From the NCBI GenBank assembly GCA_016716505.1, contig JADJWF010000003.1:1-64000 (forward strand): DNA of 64,000 nucleotides, written 5' to 3'. This DNA comes from Verrucomicrobiota bacterium (GTDB lineage Bacteria > Verrucomicrobiota > Verrucomicrobiia > Limisphaerales > J093). Numbering within the stretch: position 1 is the first letter of the stretch; every line of letters begins with the position of its first letter. Positions 56,324 through 64,000 of this stretch are shown in pieces. Made by a program: the position numbers and the translations under genes. The notes beneath the pieces were generated by a model, which saw only the letters and a list, made by a program, of their open reading frames with translations, had not been told where the DNA came from and searched no databases.

Positions 56324-58987
56324 CTACTTCTTCTTTTTCTTCGCTTCGGCTGCTTTCGCCGGCGGGGGCGGGACGGGTTGAATTGCCTCGAACTTCTTCT
56401 TGAGTTCGTCCACGTCGGCTTTAAGCGCCCGGTTTTCCTTCTGGAGGCCGAGCACCTCGTTCCGCAGTTCGCGCAGGTCGTCGGCGGGGCGCCTGGCCGC
56501 TCGGAGCGCGCCGATCGCCGCTTCGGCCGCCCGGCGTTCCGGCGACTCCCGACCCGCCCGGGCGAAGGGCTCGAGTTTTCCCATCGCCCGGGGATCGCCC
56601 AACGTCCCCAGCGCGGCAATGGCGGCCTGCCGAACGGAGCGTTTGGGATGATCCAGTTTGTCAGCGAGAAAGTCCCTGACCTCGTCTTTGCGTTCTTCAT
56701 TGCGGGCCAACCACGCCAGAGTGCTGAGGCCACTCGTGAAGCCGCCGGTGGTGAAGGCTGCTTCGCGATTCCGGAGCGTTTCCAGCAGGGGCGCAATGAA
56801 CACCGGATCATCCTGGCTCCGCATGGCGTCAATCGCCGCACCCGCGACCTCATTGCGAAACGAGTCGGTCGCCAACAGGCGCAACAGCAGGGCACGAGAC
56901 TCCTCCGAAGCGTAGGCGCCGAGTGTCCGGATGGCCACCGTTTGCACGTCAGGATTCCGCTCCTGCTCCGTCGCCGCCCGAGCCGCCTGACGAACGGACT
57001 CCCGGTAGAACCCGCCGAGGTCGGTCTGCACCTGTCGGCGGACACGGGCATCTGACTGGGCGGTGGAGGCGAGCAGGGCTTCGAGTGCTTCATCCGTTCC
57101 AGCGGCGCGCAGGGCTTTCGAGGCTTCGAAACGCACTCCGTAAAACGCATCCTCGTTCAACCGTTTCTTGAGGCGGGCAACCGTTTCCCTGTCCGAGCGA
57201 CCCGAGAGGGTGTTCACCGCCACCAACCGGCCGAACGCATCCGCCGGATCTTCGAGTTGCGCGACGAGCAGGTCGTTGGGCAATTGTACGCGCAGCTTCG
57301 CGAGCACCGTGAAGGCTGGATCCACCCGTACTTGCGTGGGTGCGGCCGGGAGGGCGACGTGGAAGTCTTCGGCCCGGCTCGTGATGTCCAAGGTGCGCTC
57401 CACCACCCCGGCGGGCGTGACGAAACGAACGGGGAGCGGGAACCTGAAGAGCAGCACCTGGTCGCTGATCGCCTGGGTCTGCTTTACGGAGATGCGCGCC
57501 AGCTTCGTCTGTTCGTTCCAGGCGTAGCCCACTTCCACTTCCGGATGGCCGGCGTGATAGACCCATTGGTCGAAGAACTGGTCGAAGGAACGGCCGGAAA
57601 GTTCCTCGATGACGGAATTCAAATCCTCCGTCACCGCGACGTCATAGGCGTTACGCTCCAGCCACGTCTTGACGCAGCGGCGGAAGAGGTCCTCGCCCAG
57701 TTGCGATCGCAGCATGTGCAGTACCCAAGCGCCTTTGGGGTAGGCACGGAAACTGAACTGCTCGTTGGGACTTCGGAAACCACGCCAGACGATGGGCGTG
57801 GTGTCATTCTGGACGGCGAGCACGTTTTGTGCGTCGCGCCAGAGGTTGTAGAGAAAGGCGTCGCGGCCGTTCTTGTGCCCGTCAAAAAGCGCCTCGTAGT
57901 AGGTGGCGAATCCCTCGTTGAGCCATAGATGGCTCCAGTCTTTGCACGTCACCAGATCGCCGAACCACTGATGGACCAGTTCGTGGGCCACCAGTCCCTG
58001 GCTGGACCGGATGTTCTCCGTCTCTGGCGGGAACAGCGTTCCCATCGTCAGAATCGTGAGGGACGTGTTCTCCATGCCGCCGGCCACAAAGTCATGCACG
58101 CACACCTGCGCGTAGCGGGCCCAGGGGAAGGGCACCCCGATCTCCCGCTCGAAGAACGCCATCATCTCGCGCGTGTCCGCAAAGGAACTGGCCGCCCACT
58201 GAAACTCGGAGGGCGGCGTGTGAAAGGAAAGCGCCAGTTCGCCGTACCGGTCCTCCAGCGTTTGAAAATAGCCGGCAACTATCGCGATCAGGTAGTTCAC
58301 GTGCGGTTTGTCCTGTAGCCAGCGAAAGGCCACGAGACCGGTCGCCGGATCCTTCTCCTGCGCCAGCAGCCGTCCATTGGACAGGACCGTCATGCCTTCC
58401 GGCACGCGACAGATGGTTTCCGAGGTGAACTTCTCGTTCGGCGCGTCAAAACAGGGAAACCAGTGACGGTGGGAGATGGGTTCACCCTGCGTGAAAAGGT
58501 GCGTGTCGCCGGCGGGATAGCCCATTTCCGGCGTCCGGAAGTAGAGCCCCTGGGTTGGTTCGGCGGTGTAGGTGACGGTCACGCTGCTCTCCGCGTTTGG
58601 GGGAAGGTCCTCTTCAAACGTGACGATCACGTGGCGGTCGGTGTTCTGCCACGCGCGCACGGGAGCGGTGGCCTCGACCCGGGTGATCCGCAAGTCCACT
58701 GCGTCGAGTTTCAGTTCGCGCAGCGGCTTCGCAATGGGCGCGAAGCGCAGGGTGGTTTGGGCGGCGATCGTTCGCGCCGCGAAATCCGGGGTGAGATCAA
58801 TCAAGACATGCTGGATGTCCACCAGCCGGTCCGGCGCATACTGCCGCCCGGCGGGCGTCTCCGGACCAGCGAAGAGCCGGGCAGCGTGGGCGCACTCGTA
58901 GTCTTCAGCCTGGGCCGACAACGCTCCAGCCGCGAGCATGGTCGTAACGAGGAATCGCTTCAGGGAGGCGGTGAGGTATTCGCTCAT
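56324..58987 (-). CDS. Secreted M1 family aminopeptidase with HEAT-like C-terminal repeats
   Basis: The 887-residue protein has a signal peptide (KRFLVTTMLAAGALSAQA). The catalytic centre shows GGMENTSL (exopeptidase motif), VAHELVHQWFGDLVTCKDWS (zinc HExxH) and LWLNEGFATYYE (third zinc ligand Glu). Residues ~590-820 hold helical HEAT-like repeats (VRRQVQTDLGGFYRESVRQA, KRSVRQAAIAALGTLGDPRA), then a coiled coil and a Lys-rich end (AKAAEAKKKKK). It removes N-terminal residues from peptides outside the cytoplasm. It is convergent with rng. Confidence 0.9.
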   Translation of the reverse strand: MSEYLTASLKRFLVTTMLAAGALSAQAEDYECAHAARLFAGPETPAGRQYAPDRLVDIQHVLIDLTPDFAARTIAAQTTLRFAPIAKPLRELKLDAVDLRITRVEATAPVRAWQNTDRHVIVTFEEDLPPNAESSVTVTYTAEPTQGLYFRTPEMGYPAGDTHLFTQGEPISHRHWFPCFDAPNEKFTSETICRVPEGMTVLSNGRLLAQEKDPATGLVAFRWLQDKPHVNYLIAIVAGYFQTLEDRYGELALSFHTPPSEFQWAASSFADTREMMAFFEREIGVPFPWARYAQVCVHDFVAGGMENTSLTILTMGTLFPPETENIRSSQGLVAHELVHQWFGDLVTCKDWSHLWLNEGFATYYEALFDGHKNGRDAFLYNLWRDAQNVLAVQNDTTPIVWRGFRSPNEQFSFRAYPKGAWVLHMLRSQLGEDLFRRCVKTWLERNAYDVAVTEDLNSVIEELSGRSFDQFFDQWVYHAGHPEVEVGYAWNEQTKLARISVKQTQAISDQVLLFRFPLPVRFVTPAGVVERTLDITSRAEDFHVALPAAPTQVRVDPAFTVLAKLRVQLPNDLLVAQLEDPADAFGRLVAVNTLSGRSDRETVARLKKRLNEDAFYGVRFEASKALRAAGTDEALEALLASTAQSDARVRRQVQTDLGGFYRESVRQAARAATEQERNPDVQTVAIRTLGAYASEESRALLLRLLATDSFRNEVAGAAIDAMRSQDDPVFIAPLLETLRNREAAFTTGGFTSGLSTLAWLARNEERKDEVRDFLADKLDHPKRSVRQAAIAALGTLGDPRAMGKLEPFARAGRESPERRAAEAAIGALRAARRPADDLRELRNEVLGLQKENRALKADVDELKKKFEAIQPVPPPPAKAAEAKKKKK

Positions 58988-59136
58988 GTCTTCAATCGCG
59001 TTGACCCGTGGCGTTGGCGCACGGTCTGCCGCAAAGCGCGGACGCGCCGTCTCTACCGGACCGGTGGCGGAAACGGAAGCACGCTCTTTGCGCGGCGCGA
59101 TTTGACACCCGACGGCAGGCGCGAATACTGGCCCGC

Positions 59137-59562
59137 ATGAGCGACATCATTTATCCCCGCAGCCCGCGCGAAACGATGTGCGGCTGGATGCATCTGCCCC
59201 GGTACGTGGACAAGATCCGCCTGCACCTCGCGGGCAAGCTGGCCCCCGACTACCAACCCAACCTTGGCAAAGGCTTCGACGGTGCCTGGCTCAAGGCCGC
59301 TGGCGTGACGCACGAGCAGATGGTCGAGGTGGTCAAAAACTCCATCACGGACGGCGAGGTGTGCGACTGGGTGCGGAAAAATGTCCGCCGGTCCGACGCC
59401 GAGAAGGCGGCCCACGCGCAAAGCATGCTGGCGTACCCCCCGCCCGATGACGCCGCGGGGCAGGAGCGGCTGCGGCAGCGCAAGGCCGAGGCAGGGCTCA
59501 GTCATCGGGACGACATTCGCACCTTTGTGGACTTCATTGACGCGGACGAGAAGCGCCTCTGA
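59137..59562 (+). CDS. DUF5069 family protein
   Basis: The start at 59137 (MSDIIYPRSPRETMCGWMHL) is chosen because the upstream in-frame codons overlap the divergent peptidase promoter. The 141-residue protein has the family pattern LPRYVDKIRLHLAGKLAPDY, KGFDGAWLKAAGVTHEQMVE, and DDIRTFVDFIDADEKRL near the end. It is a distant paralogue of the protein at 42765-43205. Function unknown; no signal peptide. It is transcribed away from the M1 peptidase gene. Confidence 0.78.
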   Translation: MSDIIYPRSPRETMCGWMHLPRYVDKIRLHLAGKLAPDYQPNLGKGFDGAWLKAAGVTHEQMVEVVKNSITDGEVCDWVRKNVRRSDAEKAAHAQSMLAYPPPDDAAGQERLRQRKAEAGLSHRDDIRTFVDFIDADEKRL

Positions 59563-59651
59563 GGCTGCGCCCGCACGCCCCGGCGCGCGCGGACCGCTGC
59601 GGTTTTGCGGGCTTCGATTGGCAGCCTTCGATCCCGCTGATCCGCCGCCAT

Positions 59652-61001
59652 TCACTTCACCCGCGCCCAGAGCACCTTGAGATAGCGGCCGTCCGGCGCG
59701 TTGGACATCACCGGATGGTCCGGCCCCGCCCCGGTGCGATCGAGAATTTGCAGCGGCCGCGCGGCGCGATGGGCAGACTTGGCAACGATCCGCTCGAAAT
59801 CCTCCGCCGAGAGCAGCCCGGAGCACGAGCACGTGATAAAAAAGCCACCGGGGCGAACCAGCCGGACGGCGAGGTGGTTCAGGTCCTCGTACTTGCGCAC
59901 GCCTTCGTCGGCTTCGTCGCGACTCAGGACCAACTTCGGCGGGTCGAGTACCACCACCTCCCATTGCGTGCCGTTGCGCTGCATTTGCCGGGCGTAGGAA
60001 AAGGCATCGCAGTGGACCCAGGAGACCCGAGCCTGGTTCAAGTTGGCGTTGCGCCGGGCTTGCGCGATCGCGGTTTCATCAAGGTCCACCCCGGTCACGT
60101 CCTCCGCCCCGCCCAGAATCTTGGCGGCCAGGGCAAAACCGCCCGTGTAGCAGCACAGATCCAGCACCCGGGCGCCCCGGGTGAACGCGGCGAGCCGGCG
60201 ACGGTTTTCCCGTTGATCGCAGAAGAATCCGGTCTTGTGTCCCAACTCCAGGTTCACCTCGTAGCGGATACCGTGCTCGCGAATCTTCACGCTGCGGACG
60301 AGATCGTTCGGCAGAGCGGGCTTCAAAATGCCCTCCAGGCGCGCGATGCGGTCTTCGACCTCGACCACGGCCTTGCGCGTGCCGAGGCGGGCATGCAAGA
60401 GCGGCAACCAACCCGGCAGGCGTTGGGCCATGCCCAGGCTGTGAACCTCGATGCTGAGCACATCATCGAACCGGTCCACCACGAGCCCGCTCAGACTGTC
60501 GCCATCCGAATGAATCACCCGAAAGGCGTTCGTGTGGGCCGGCAGATCCAGTGTGGTGAGGCGGAGGCTCACCGCCGACTCTATCAATGCCGTAAGGTGC
60601 TCCTCGCCCACCCGTTCGCGACCGTGGTGAAACATGCGCAGCGGCACCCGGGCGCGGGGATTGTACAGACCGTTGCCGAACGGCCGGCCTGCTTTGTCAT
60701 AGACGTTGACCAGACTGCCCGCCCGCGCGTCGCGCGACACCGCGCCGATCATCGGCGGATAGACGCACGGGTGAAAGCTGTAGTACTTCAACTGGACCCA
60801 CGGCTCGGGCCGCTGTTCCGGCGGAACGAAGCCTTCGATCGCCTCCGGGACCGCAACTCCGCTTGAATCGTCGGCCTCGGATGGGCCGGACAACGAACCC
60901 TGATCGGTCGAATTCACGCTGACAACGGGCGGTGCGGGTCGGGAAAACCGTGAGGATAAAGGGCGGTTGAACTGACCGCCCCGCGACGCGAGCCGCCTCA
61001 T
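59652..61001 (-). CDS. Class I SAM-dependent 23S rRNA methyltransferase, RlmI type
   Basis: The 449-residue protein has a variable N-terminal ~65 residues, a PUA-like region (WVQLKYYSFHPCVYPPMIGA, LVNVYDKAGRPFGNGLYNP) and the RlmI middle domain (FRVIHSDGDSLSGLVVDRFD). The Rossmann methyltransferase domain follows with VLDLCCYTGGFALAAKILGG, VTGVDLDETAIAQARRNANL, VVVLDPPKLV and ITCSCSGLLSAEDFER (a Cys-containing segment as in m5C enzymes). It methylates a cytosine in 23S rRNA by family knowledge. The stop of the WrbA-like gene (61005) lies 3 bp upstream of this start. Confidence 0.85.
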   Translation of the reverse strand: MRRLASRGGQFNRPLSSRFSRPAPPVVSVNSTDQGSLSGPSEADDSSGVAVPEAIEGFVPPEQRPEPWVQLKYYSFHPCVYPPMIGAVSRDARAGSLVNVYDKAGRPFGNGLYNPRARVPLRMFHHGRERVGEEHLTALIESAVSLRLTTLDLPAHTNAFRVIHSDGDSLSGLVVDRFDDVLSIEVHSLGMAQRLPGWLPLLHARLGTRKAVVEVEDRIARLEGILKPALPNDLVRSVKIREHGIRYEVNLELGHKTGFFCDQRENRRRLAAFTRGARVLDLCCYTGGFALAAKILGGAEDVTGVDLDETAIAQARRNANLNQARVSWVHCDAFSYARQMQRNGTQWEVVVLDPPKLVLSRDEADEGVRKYEDLNHLAVRLVRPGGFFITCSCSGLLSAEDFERIVAKSAHRAARPLQILDRTGAGPDHPVMSNAPDGRYLKVLWARVK

Positions 61002-61004
61002 GGG

Positions 61005-61568
61005 TTACTCCTGACCGGGCACGCCCCGCGAGGCCATCTTGTTGGCCGGGTGTTCGGATTGCCGACCGTGGATGAATACCGCCGTCCATTCGGCGAGCCG
61101 CTGGCCGAGCACCCGACACACGGCCTGGCCGTCCTCGGTGCGCGGTTCGCGCGCAGTCACGGCGCCGTAGTGCAACGTGTACAATTTGGTGGCGTAGTCG
61201 GTGACGCCGAACACGAGGAAGCCGAAGTTCATCAGAACGGTGAGGATAGACTGACAGGCCAGCTCCATGCCGCCCCCCCAGCCGCCGGCGGAACTGAAGG
61301 CGCAGGCGATCTTGCCGTCCAGCTTCATCCAGTGCTCGCCCATGGTCTCGTCCCAGAAGCGCTTCATCTTCCAGGACAGAACGCCCATGTTGGTGGGGCT
61401 GCCGACCGCCAGGCCGTCGCACCAGATCACATCGGCCGGCGTGGCCTCGTCCACGGAGCGAAGCCGCACCTCGGTGTCGGTGATACGTCGGGCGCCCTCC
61501 GCGACGAGCTGGGCCATCTTGGCGGTGTTGCCGGATTTGGAGTCGTAGAGAACCAGGATGCGATTCAT
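61005..61568 (-). CDS. Flavodoxin-fold NAD(P)H:quinone oxidoreductase, WrbA-like
   Basis: The 187-residue protein shows the FMN phosphate-binding loop LVLYDSKSGNTAKMAQLV at the N-terminus, GLAVGSPTNMGVLSWKMKRF, and FSSAGGWGGGMELACQSILT, which are typical of WrbA/flavodoxin-like oxidoreductases. It likely reduces quinones by two electrons in the cytoplasm. It lies between the methyltransferase and the sugar isomerase genes on the same strand. Confidence 0.85.
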   Translation of the reverse strand: MNRILVLYDSKSGNTAKMAQLVAEGARRITDTEVRLRSVDEATPADVIWCDGLAVGSPTNMGVLSWKMKRFWDETMGEHWMKLDGKIACAFSSAGGWGGGMELACQSILTVLMNFGFLVFGVTDYATKLYTLHYGAVTAREPRTEDGQAVCRVLGQRLAEWTAVFIHGRQSEHPANKMASRGVPGQE

Positions 61569-61607
61569 GAAATTCGGAGGCGGGAATCGTGGCAGTGGTA
61601 GAGGGGC

Positions 61608-62594
61608 TCAAATGGCAAACGCCCGCCGCAGCATCTCGATGCTTTTCGGCACGGCCGTTTCCGGGTCTTCCTTGCCCTCCATCTCGAGGGATACGTAGCC
61701 GCGATAGCCGGCGTTCTTGAGGATGCGGGCGATCCGCGGATAGTCGAGATCGAGGGTGTACCACTCGCCGCCGCCGTAGTAGGTCTTGGCCTGGATGAAC
61801 TTGGCGCGCGGGGCGAGGCGTTCGAGTTTTTCGTACGGATCCTCCAGAAAGTTGCCCGTATCGAGCATGATGCCGAACCAGGGCGAATCAATCTGGTCAG
61901 CGATGCGCAACATGCCTTCGGGCGTGTTGGTCAACCCCCAATGGTTTTCGAGGGCGAGGAGAACCCCGCACTCGGCCGCCTTCGGCAGGCATTGCTGGAT
62001 GCACTCGACGCACCACCGCGTGCCATCGGCCTCTGTGTAGCCCTCGATTACCGGCTCGATGCCGCGCGCCTTCATGAGGTCGTCAAAGCTGGCGATCGTG
62101 TTCCAGCGCCCCGAGTTCAACCGGATGCACGGCACGCCCAGTTCGTAGGCGATTTCGATGCACTTGACGGTGTGCTCCACCTGTTGCCGCCGGTACTCGG
62201 CACTGGGATCCACGAAGTCCTGGTGAATCGAAAACGCGATCAGGTCAATGCCGTTGAGGAAGGCGTGGCGCTTGAGCTTGCGGAGATAGGCCCGGTGGTC
62301 GGCCGTCAACGGCTCCTTTTCCGGGATGTCCATCTGGCGATGCAGGATGTCCACGCCTTCAACGCCCAAGTCCGACGCCTTTTCGATGACGGTCTCAATC
62401 GCCACCTTCGGCGGGCGGAAATGCCAGTAAGAGTAGGTGGAGATGCCGAGCTTGATGCGATGCGAAGCGGAGGGAGCGACAGGCGGCGCGCCAAATGCCA
62501 GGGGTACCCCCGCCGCCAGCCCGGCGGCGGTCAAAAACGAACGTCGGGAGAAGTTCACGGGCGCAGCATGGTCCGCCGGCCGCTTCGGACGCAA
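61608..62594 (-). CDS. Tat-exported sugar phosphate isomerase/epimerase-like TIM barrel
   Basis: The N-terminus contains a twin-arginine motif (NFSRRSFLTAAGLAAGVPLA). The 328-residue protein then reads as a xylose-isomerase-like TIM barrel: KLGISTYSYWHFRPPKVAIE, GVEGVDILHRQMDIPEKEPL, LLALENHWGLTNTPEGMLRI (metal-ligand Glu/His area), FGIMLDTGNFLEDPYEKLER, and YRGYVSLEMEGKEDPETAV with a late metal-ligand Glu. The family includes hexulose and inosose epimerases and related enzymes; the exported members in this group usually act on unknown sugars. Confidence 0.82.
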   Translation of the reverse strand: MRPKRPADHAAPVNFSRRSFLTAAGLAAGVPLAFGAPPVAPSASHRIKLGISTYSYWHFRPPKVAIETVIEKASDLGVEGVDILHRQMDIPEKEPLTADHRAYLRKLKRHAFLNGIDLIAFSIHQDFVDPSAEYRRQQVEHTVKCIEIAYELGVPCIRLNSGRWNTIASFDDLMKARGIEPVIEGYTEADGTRWCVECIQQCLPKAAECGVLLALENHWGLTNTPEGMLRIADQIDSPWFGIMLDTGNFLEDPYEKLERLAPRAKFIQAKTYYGGGEWYTLDLDYPRIARILKNAGYRGYVSLEMEGKEDPETAVPKSIEMLRRAFAI

Positions 62595-62652
62595 GTCGCA
62601 GAATCCTTGGTAGCCGCTGCGGCAGCGCCAAAATCTCGCCGGCGCGCGCGGC

Positions 62653-64000
62653 CTACTTCAACGTGAACACGACCGTGGGATCGAGCGGATACCGACCGAA
62701 GCGTTCCCCGTAAATGGCCAGCCCGCCGGGGAACGCCTCGTCCACCTCAAGGCGGAGCACCAATTCCTTGGCGCCCGCCGCGGCACTGAGCGCCTCGGGG
62801 GGAATCGTTGCGCGGAGCAACCACCCGTAGGACCCGGCTTCGCGCAGCTTCCGATCCCGGAGTTGCGAGTGCCAGGACAGGATGCCGCGATGGTCGGCGG
62901 GGTCATCTGCCAGCTCGAACGTCCCGGCCGTGACGCCGTTGACGCGCACGCGGACGCGGCTCGGGAACAACTCGGTGTCGGTCATTGGATACGAGTTGGG
63001 GTTTTGGCTGCGATGCGCCACGCCCTCGCCCCGCATGTAGTCCACATCCCGGAAGGTCGCCCCTTCGCGGTCCTTGGCGAACAGTTCCTTGGCCGAGGCC
63101 TCCACCAAGAACGTGGCGCCCGTGACATCGCCGGCGCTCAACCCGTCGGGCCAGGGCAGACGGTATTCGAAGTAGCCGTGGCCGGCGCCATTGACCTTGA
63201 GACCCTCCAGCACGTTCCACTGCTTCTGCGACCAGCGGGCCTCGCGGAAGCTGGCAGGTGCCAGCCGCAGCACGCGGGCCCGGCCCTGTTCGAGCGTGAC
63301 CAGTTCATCGCGCGGCGACGAACCGTCGCCGATGACGAAGGTGGTGAAGTTCCGGTGCAGCACGCTGCCGGCCTCGTCCTCCAAAGCGAGCGCCAGGATG
63401 GCCAGCCCGCGCTTTTCGGGGAGTTTCACCGTCAACCCCGGGTTCAAGGCCCCGGTGGTCCAGCCACCCGAGAGCGGCAACACGCGGCGGCCGCGTTCGT
63501 AGCTCTCGCGCCGGCCGAGCGTGTCCCAGCCGAACAGCTCCGTCCGCAGGGCCAGGGTGCCGCCGCGGGCGGCCTCGGTCAGGAAAGAAACGTAAAGTGG
63601 GAGTTCCAAGGAGGCGCCGGGTGCAACCGTCTGGCTCAAGGAATCCCCGGCCACGACATAGAAGGGGCTGTGCAAGTCGTTCAACGTCATCCCGGGCACC
63701 AGCTCCTCCAGGCCGGTGAATTTATCCGAGCGGTCGTAGCGCCAGTAGCCGTTCCACTCGTTGATGACGTCGTGATGCTCGGTGTAGAGCCAGCCGCAGA
63801 CCTTGGGGTGCCGTCGAAATTCGTTCATCATCTGGTGGTAGTCCCACGACCAATCCACGTCGCCCGTGCTGCCCTCATAGCCCCACACGTTGCCACATTC
63901 GGAGTTGAGCAGGGGTTGGTTGGCCTGCTTGCGGCCGCCGATGAAGTTCCACGTCGAGCCGGGGAAGGTGTCCCGCGTCACCTGATCGAGGTGCGCACGC
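62653..64000 (-). CDS. C-terminal part of a GH2-like secreted glycoside hydrolase, 5' end outside the window
   Basis: The frame is open to the window edge (no stop upstream of GTG 63981), so the N-terminus is missing. The first visible part has the end of a TIM barrel: QPLLNSECGNVWGYEGSTGD, where the Glu is the likely nucleophile of GH2-type enzymes, and HPKVCGWLYTEHHDVINEWN. Two beta-rich domains follow (LELPLYVSFLTEAARGGTLA; GYFEYRLPWPDGLSAGDVTG). It is probably a beta-galactosidase/glucuronidase-like enzyme. It is upstream of the sugar isomerase gene on the same strand, 58 bp apart. Confidence 0.75.
   Translation of the reverse strand, partial: RAHLDQVTRDTFPGSTWNFIGGRKQANQPLLNSECGNVWGYEGSTGDVDWSWDYHQMMNEFRRHPKVCGWLYTEHHDVINEWNGYWRYDRSDKFTGLEELVPGMTLNDLHSPFYVVAGDSLSQTVAPGASLELPLYVSFLTEAARGGTLALRTELFGWDTLGRRESYERGRRVLPLSGGWTTGALNPGLTVKLPEKRGLAILALALEDEAGSVLHRNFTTFVIGDGSSPRDELVTLEQGRARVLRLAPASFREARWSQKQWNVLEGLKVNGAGHGYFEYRLPWPDGLSAGDVTGATFLVEASAKELFAKDREGATFRDVDYMRGEGVAHRSQNPNSYPMTDTELFPSRVRVRVNGVTAGTFELADDPADHRGILSWHSQLRDRKLREAGSYGWLLRATIPPEALSAAAGAKELVLRLEVDEAFPGGLAIYGERFGRYPLDPTVVFTLK

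Overview
The window comes from a GC-rich chromosome of a Gram-negative bacterium with lipid A/Kdo-type lipopolysaccharide and rod-shape genes. Secreted and Tat-exported polysaccharide hydrolases, paired prepilin-like H-X9-DG proteins, DUF5069 proteins, GEVED/SdrD-type giant surface proteins and abundant palindromic intergenic repeats together look most like Verrucomicrobiota (Limisphaerales/Pedosphaera-like). That placement is inferred from gene style, not from a marker gene.

Region 1 (1-13.6 kb, all on the minus strand) is a secreted carbohydrate-degradation block. It holds an FG-GAP protein (cut by the window edge), a clan GH-A hydrolase, a YadA-like/peptidase S74 surface fibre, and a compact operon of two five-bladed-propeller enzymes, a GH29 alpha-L-fucosidase and a Tat-exported GH42-like protein. 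Five tandem ~158-bp repeats and a 214-bp element with terminal inverted repeats lie between these genes.

Region 2 (14-27.7 kb) is mixed. It holds a 7-TM protein, an IPT/TIG protein fused out of frame to a collagen-binding-domain remnant, a Tat-exported nucleoside hydrolase, a LamG-type protein with a frameshifted end, a cupin related to mannose-6-phosphate isomerase, an asparagine-synthetase-like ligase with half a glutaminase domain next to a tiny Lys/Ala-rich peptide gene, a DUF5060-type glycosidase, two prepilin-like proteins and a ROK kinase.

Region 3 (27.7-41.2 kb) holds two giant surface-protein genes in the layout array-gene-array-gene-array. Both genes end in a nearly identical ~590-bp cassette (C-terminal domain plus terminator). 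In the first, clustered indels sum to multiples of three but the stop codon is lost. The second is interrupted by an in-frame TAG exactly where its DNRLRE domain expects Trp.

Region 4 (41.2-56.2 kb, plus strand) is the housekeeping envelope block: waaA, DUF5069, lpxK, lpxL, waaF, an unknown polytopic membrane protein, then mreB-mreC-mreD-mrdA-rodA-rng. Region 5 (56.3-64 kb) holds an M1 peptidase with HEAT-like tail, a second DUF5069 gene, an RlmI-type methyltransferase, a WrbA-like flavoprotein, a Tat-exported sugar isomerase/epimerase-like protein and the end of a GH2-like hydrolase.

The most unusual signal is in the repeats. All the intergenic families are built from 17-18 nt hairpins with 7-bp stems and 3-4 nt loops, most of them reading TCC on one strand and GGA on the other. 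The stems change while pairing is largely kept, which suggests selection on structure. One testable idea is that transcripts carrying these arrays present multiple GGA loops to a CsrA-like protein.
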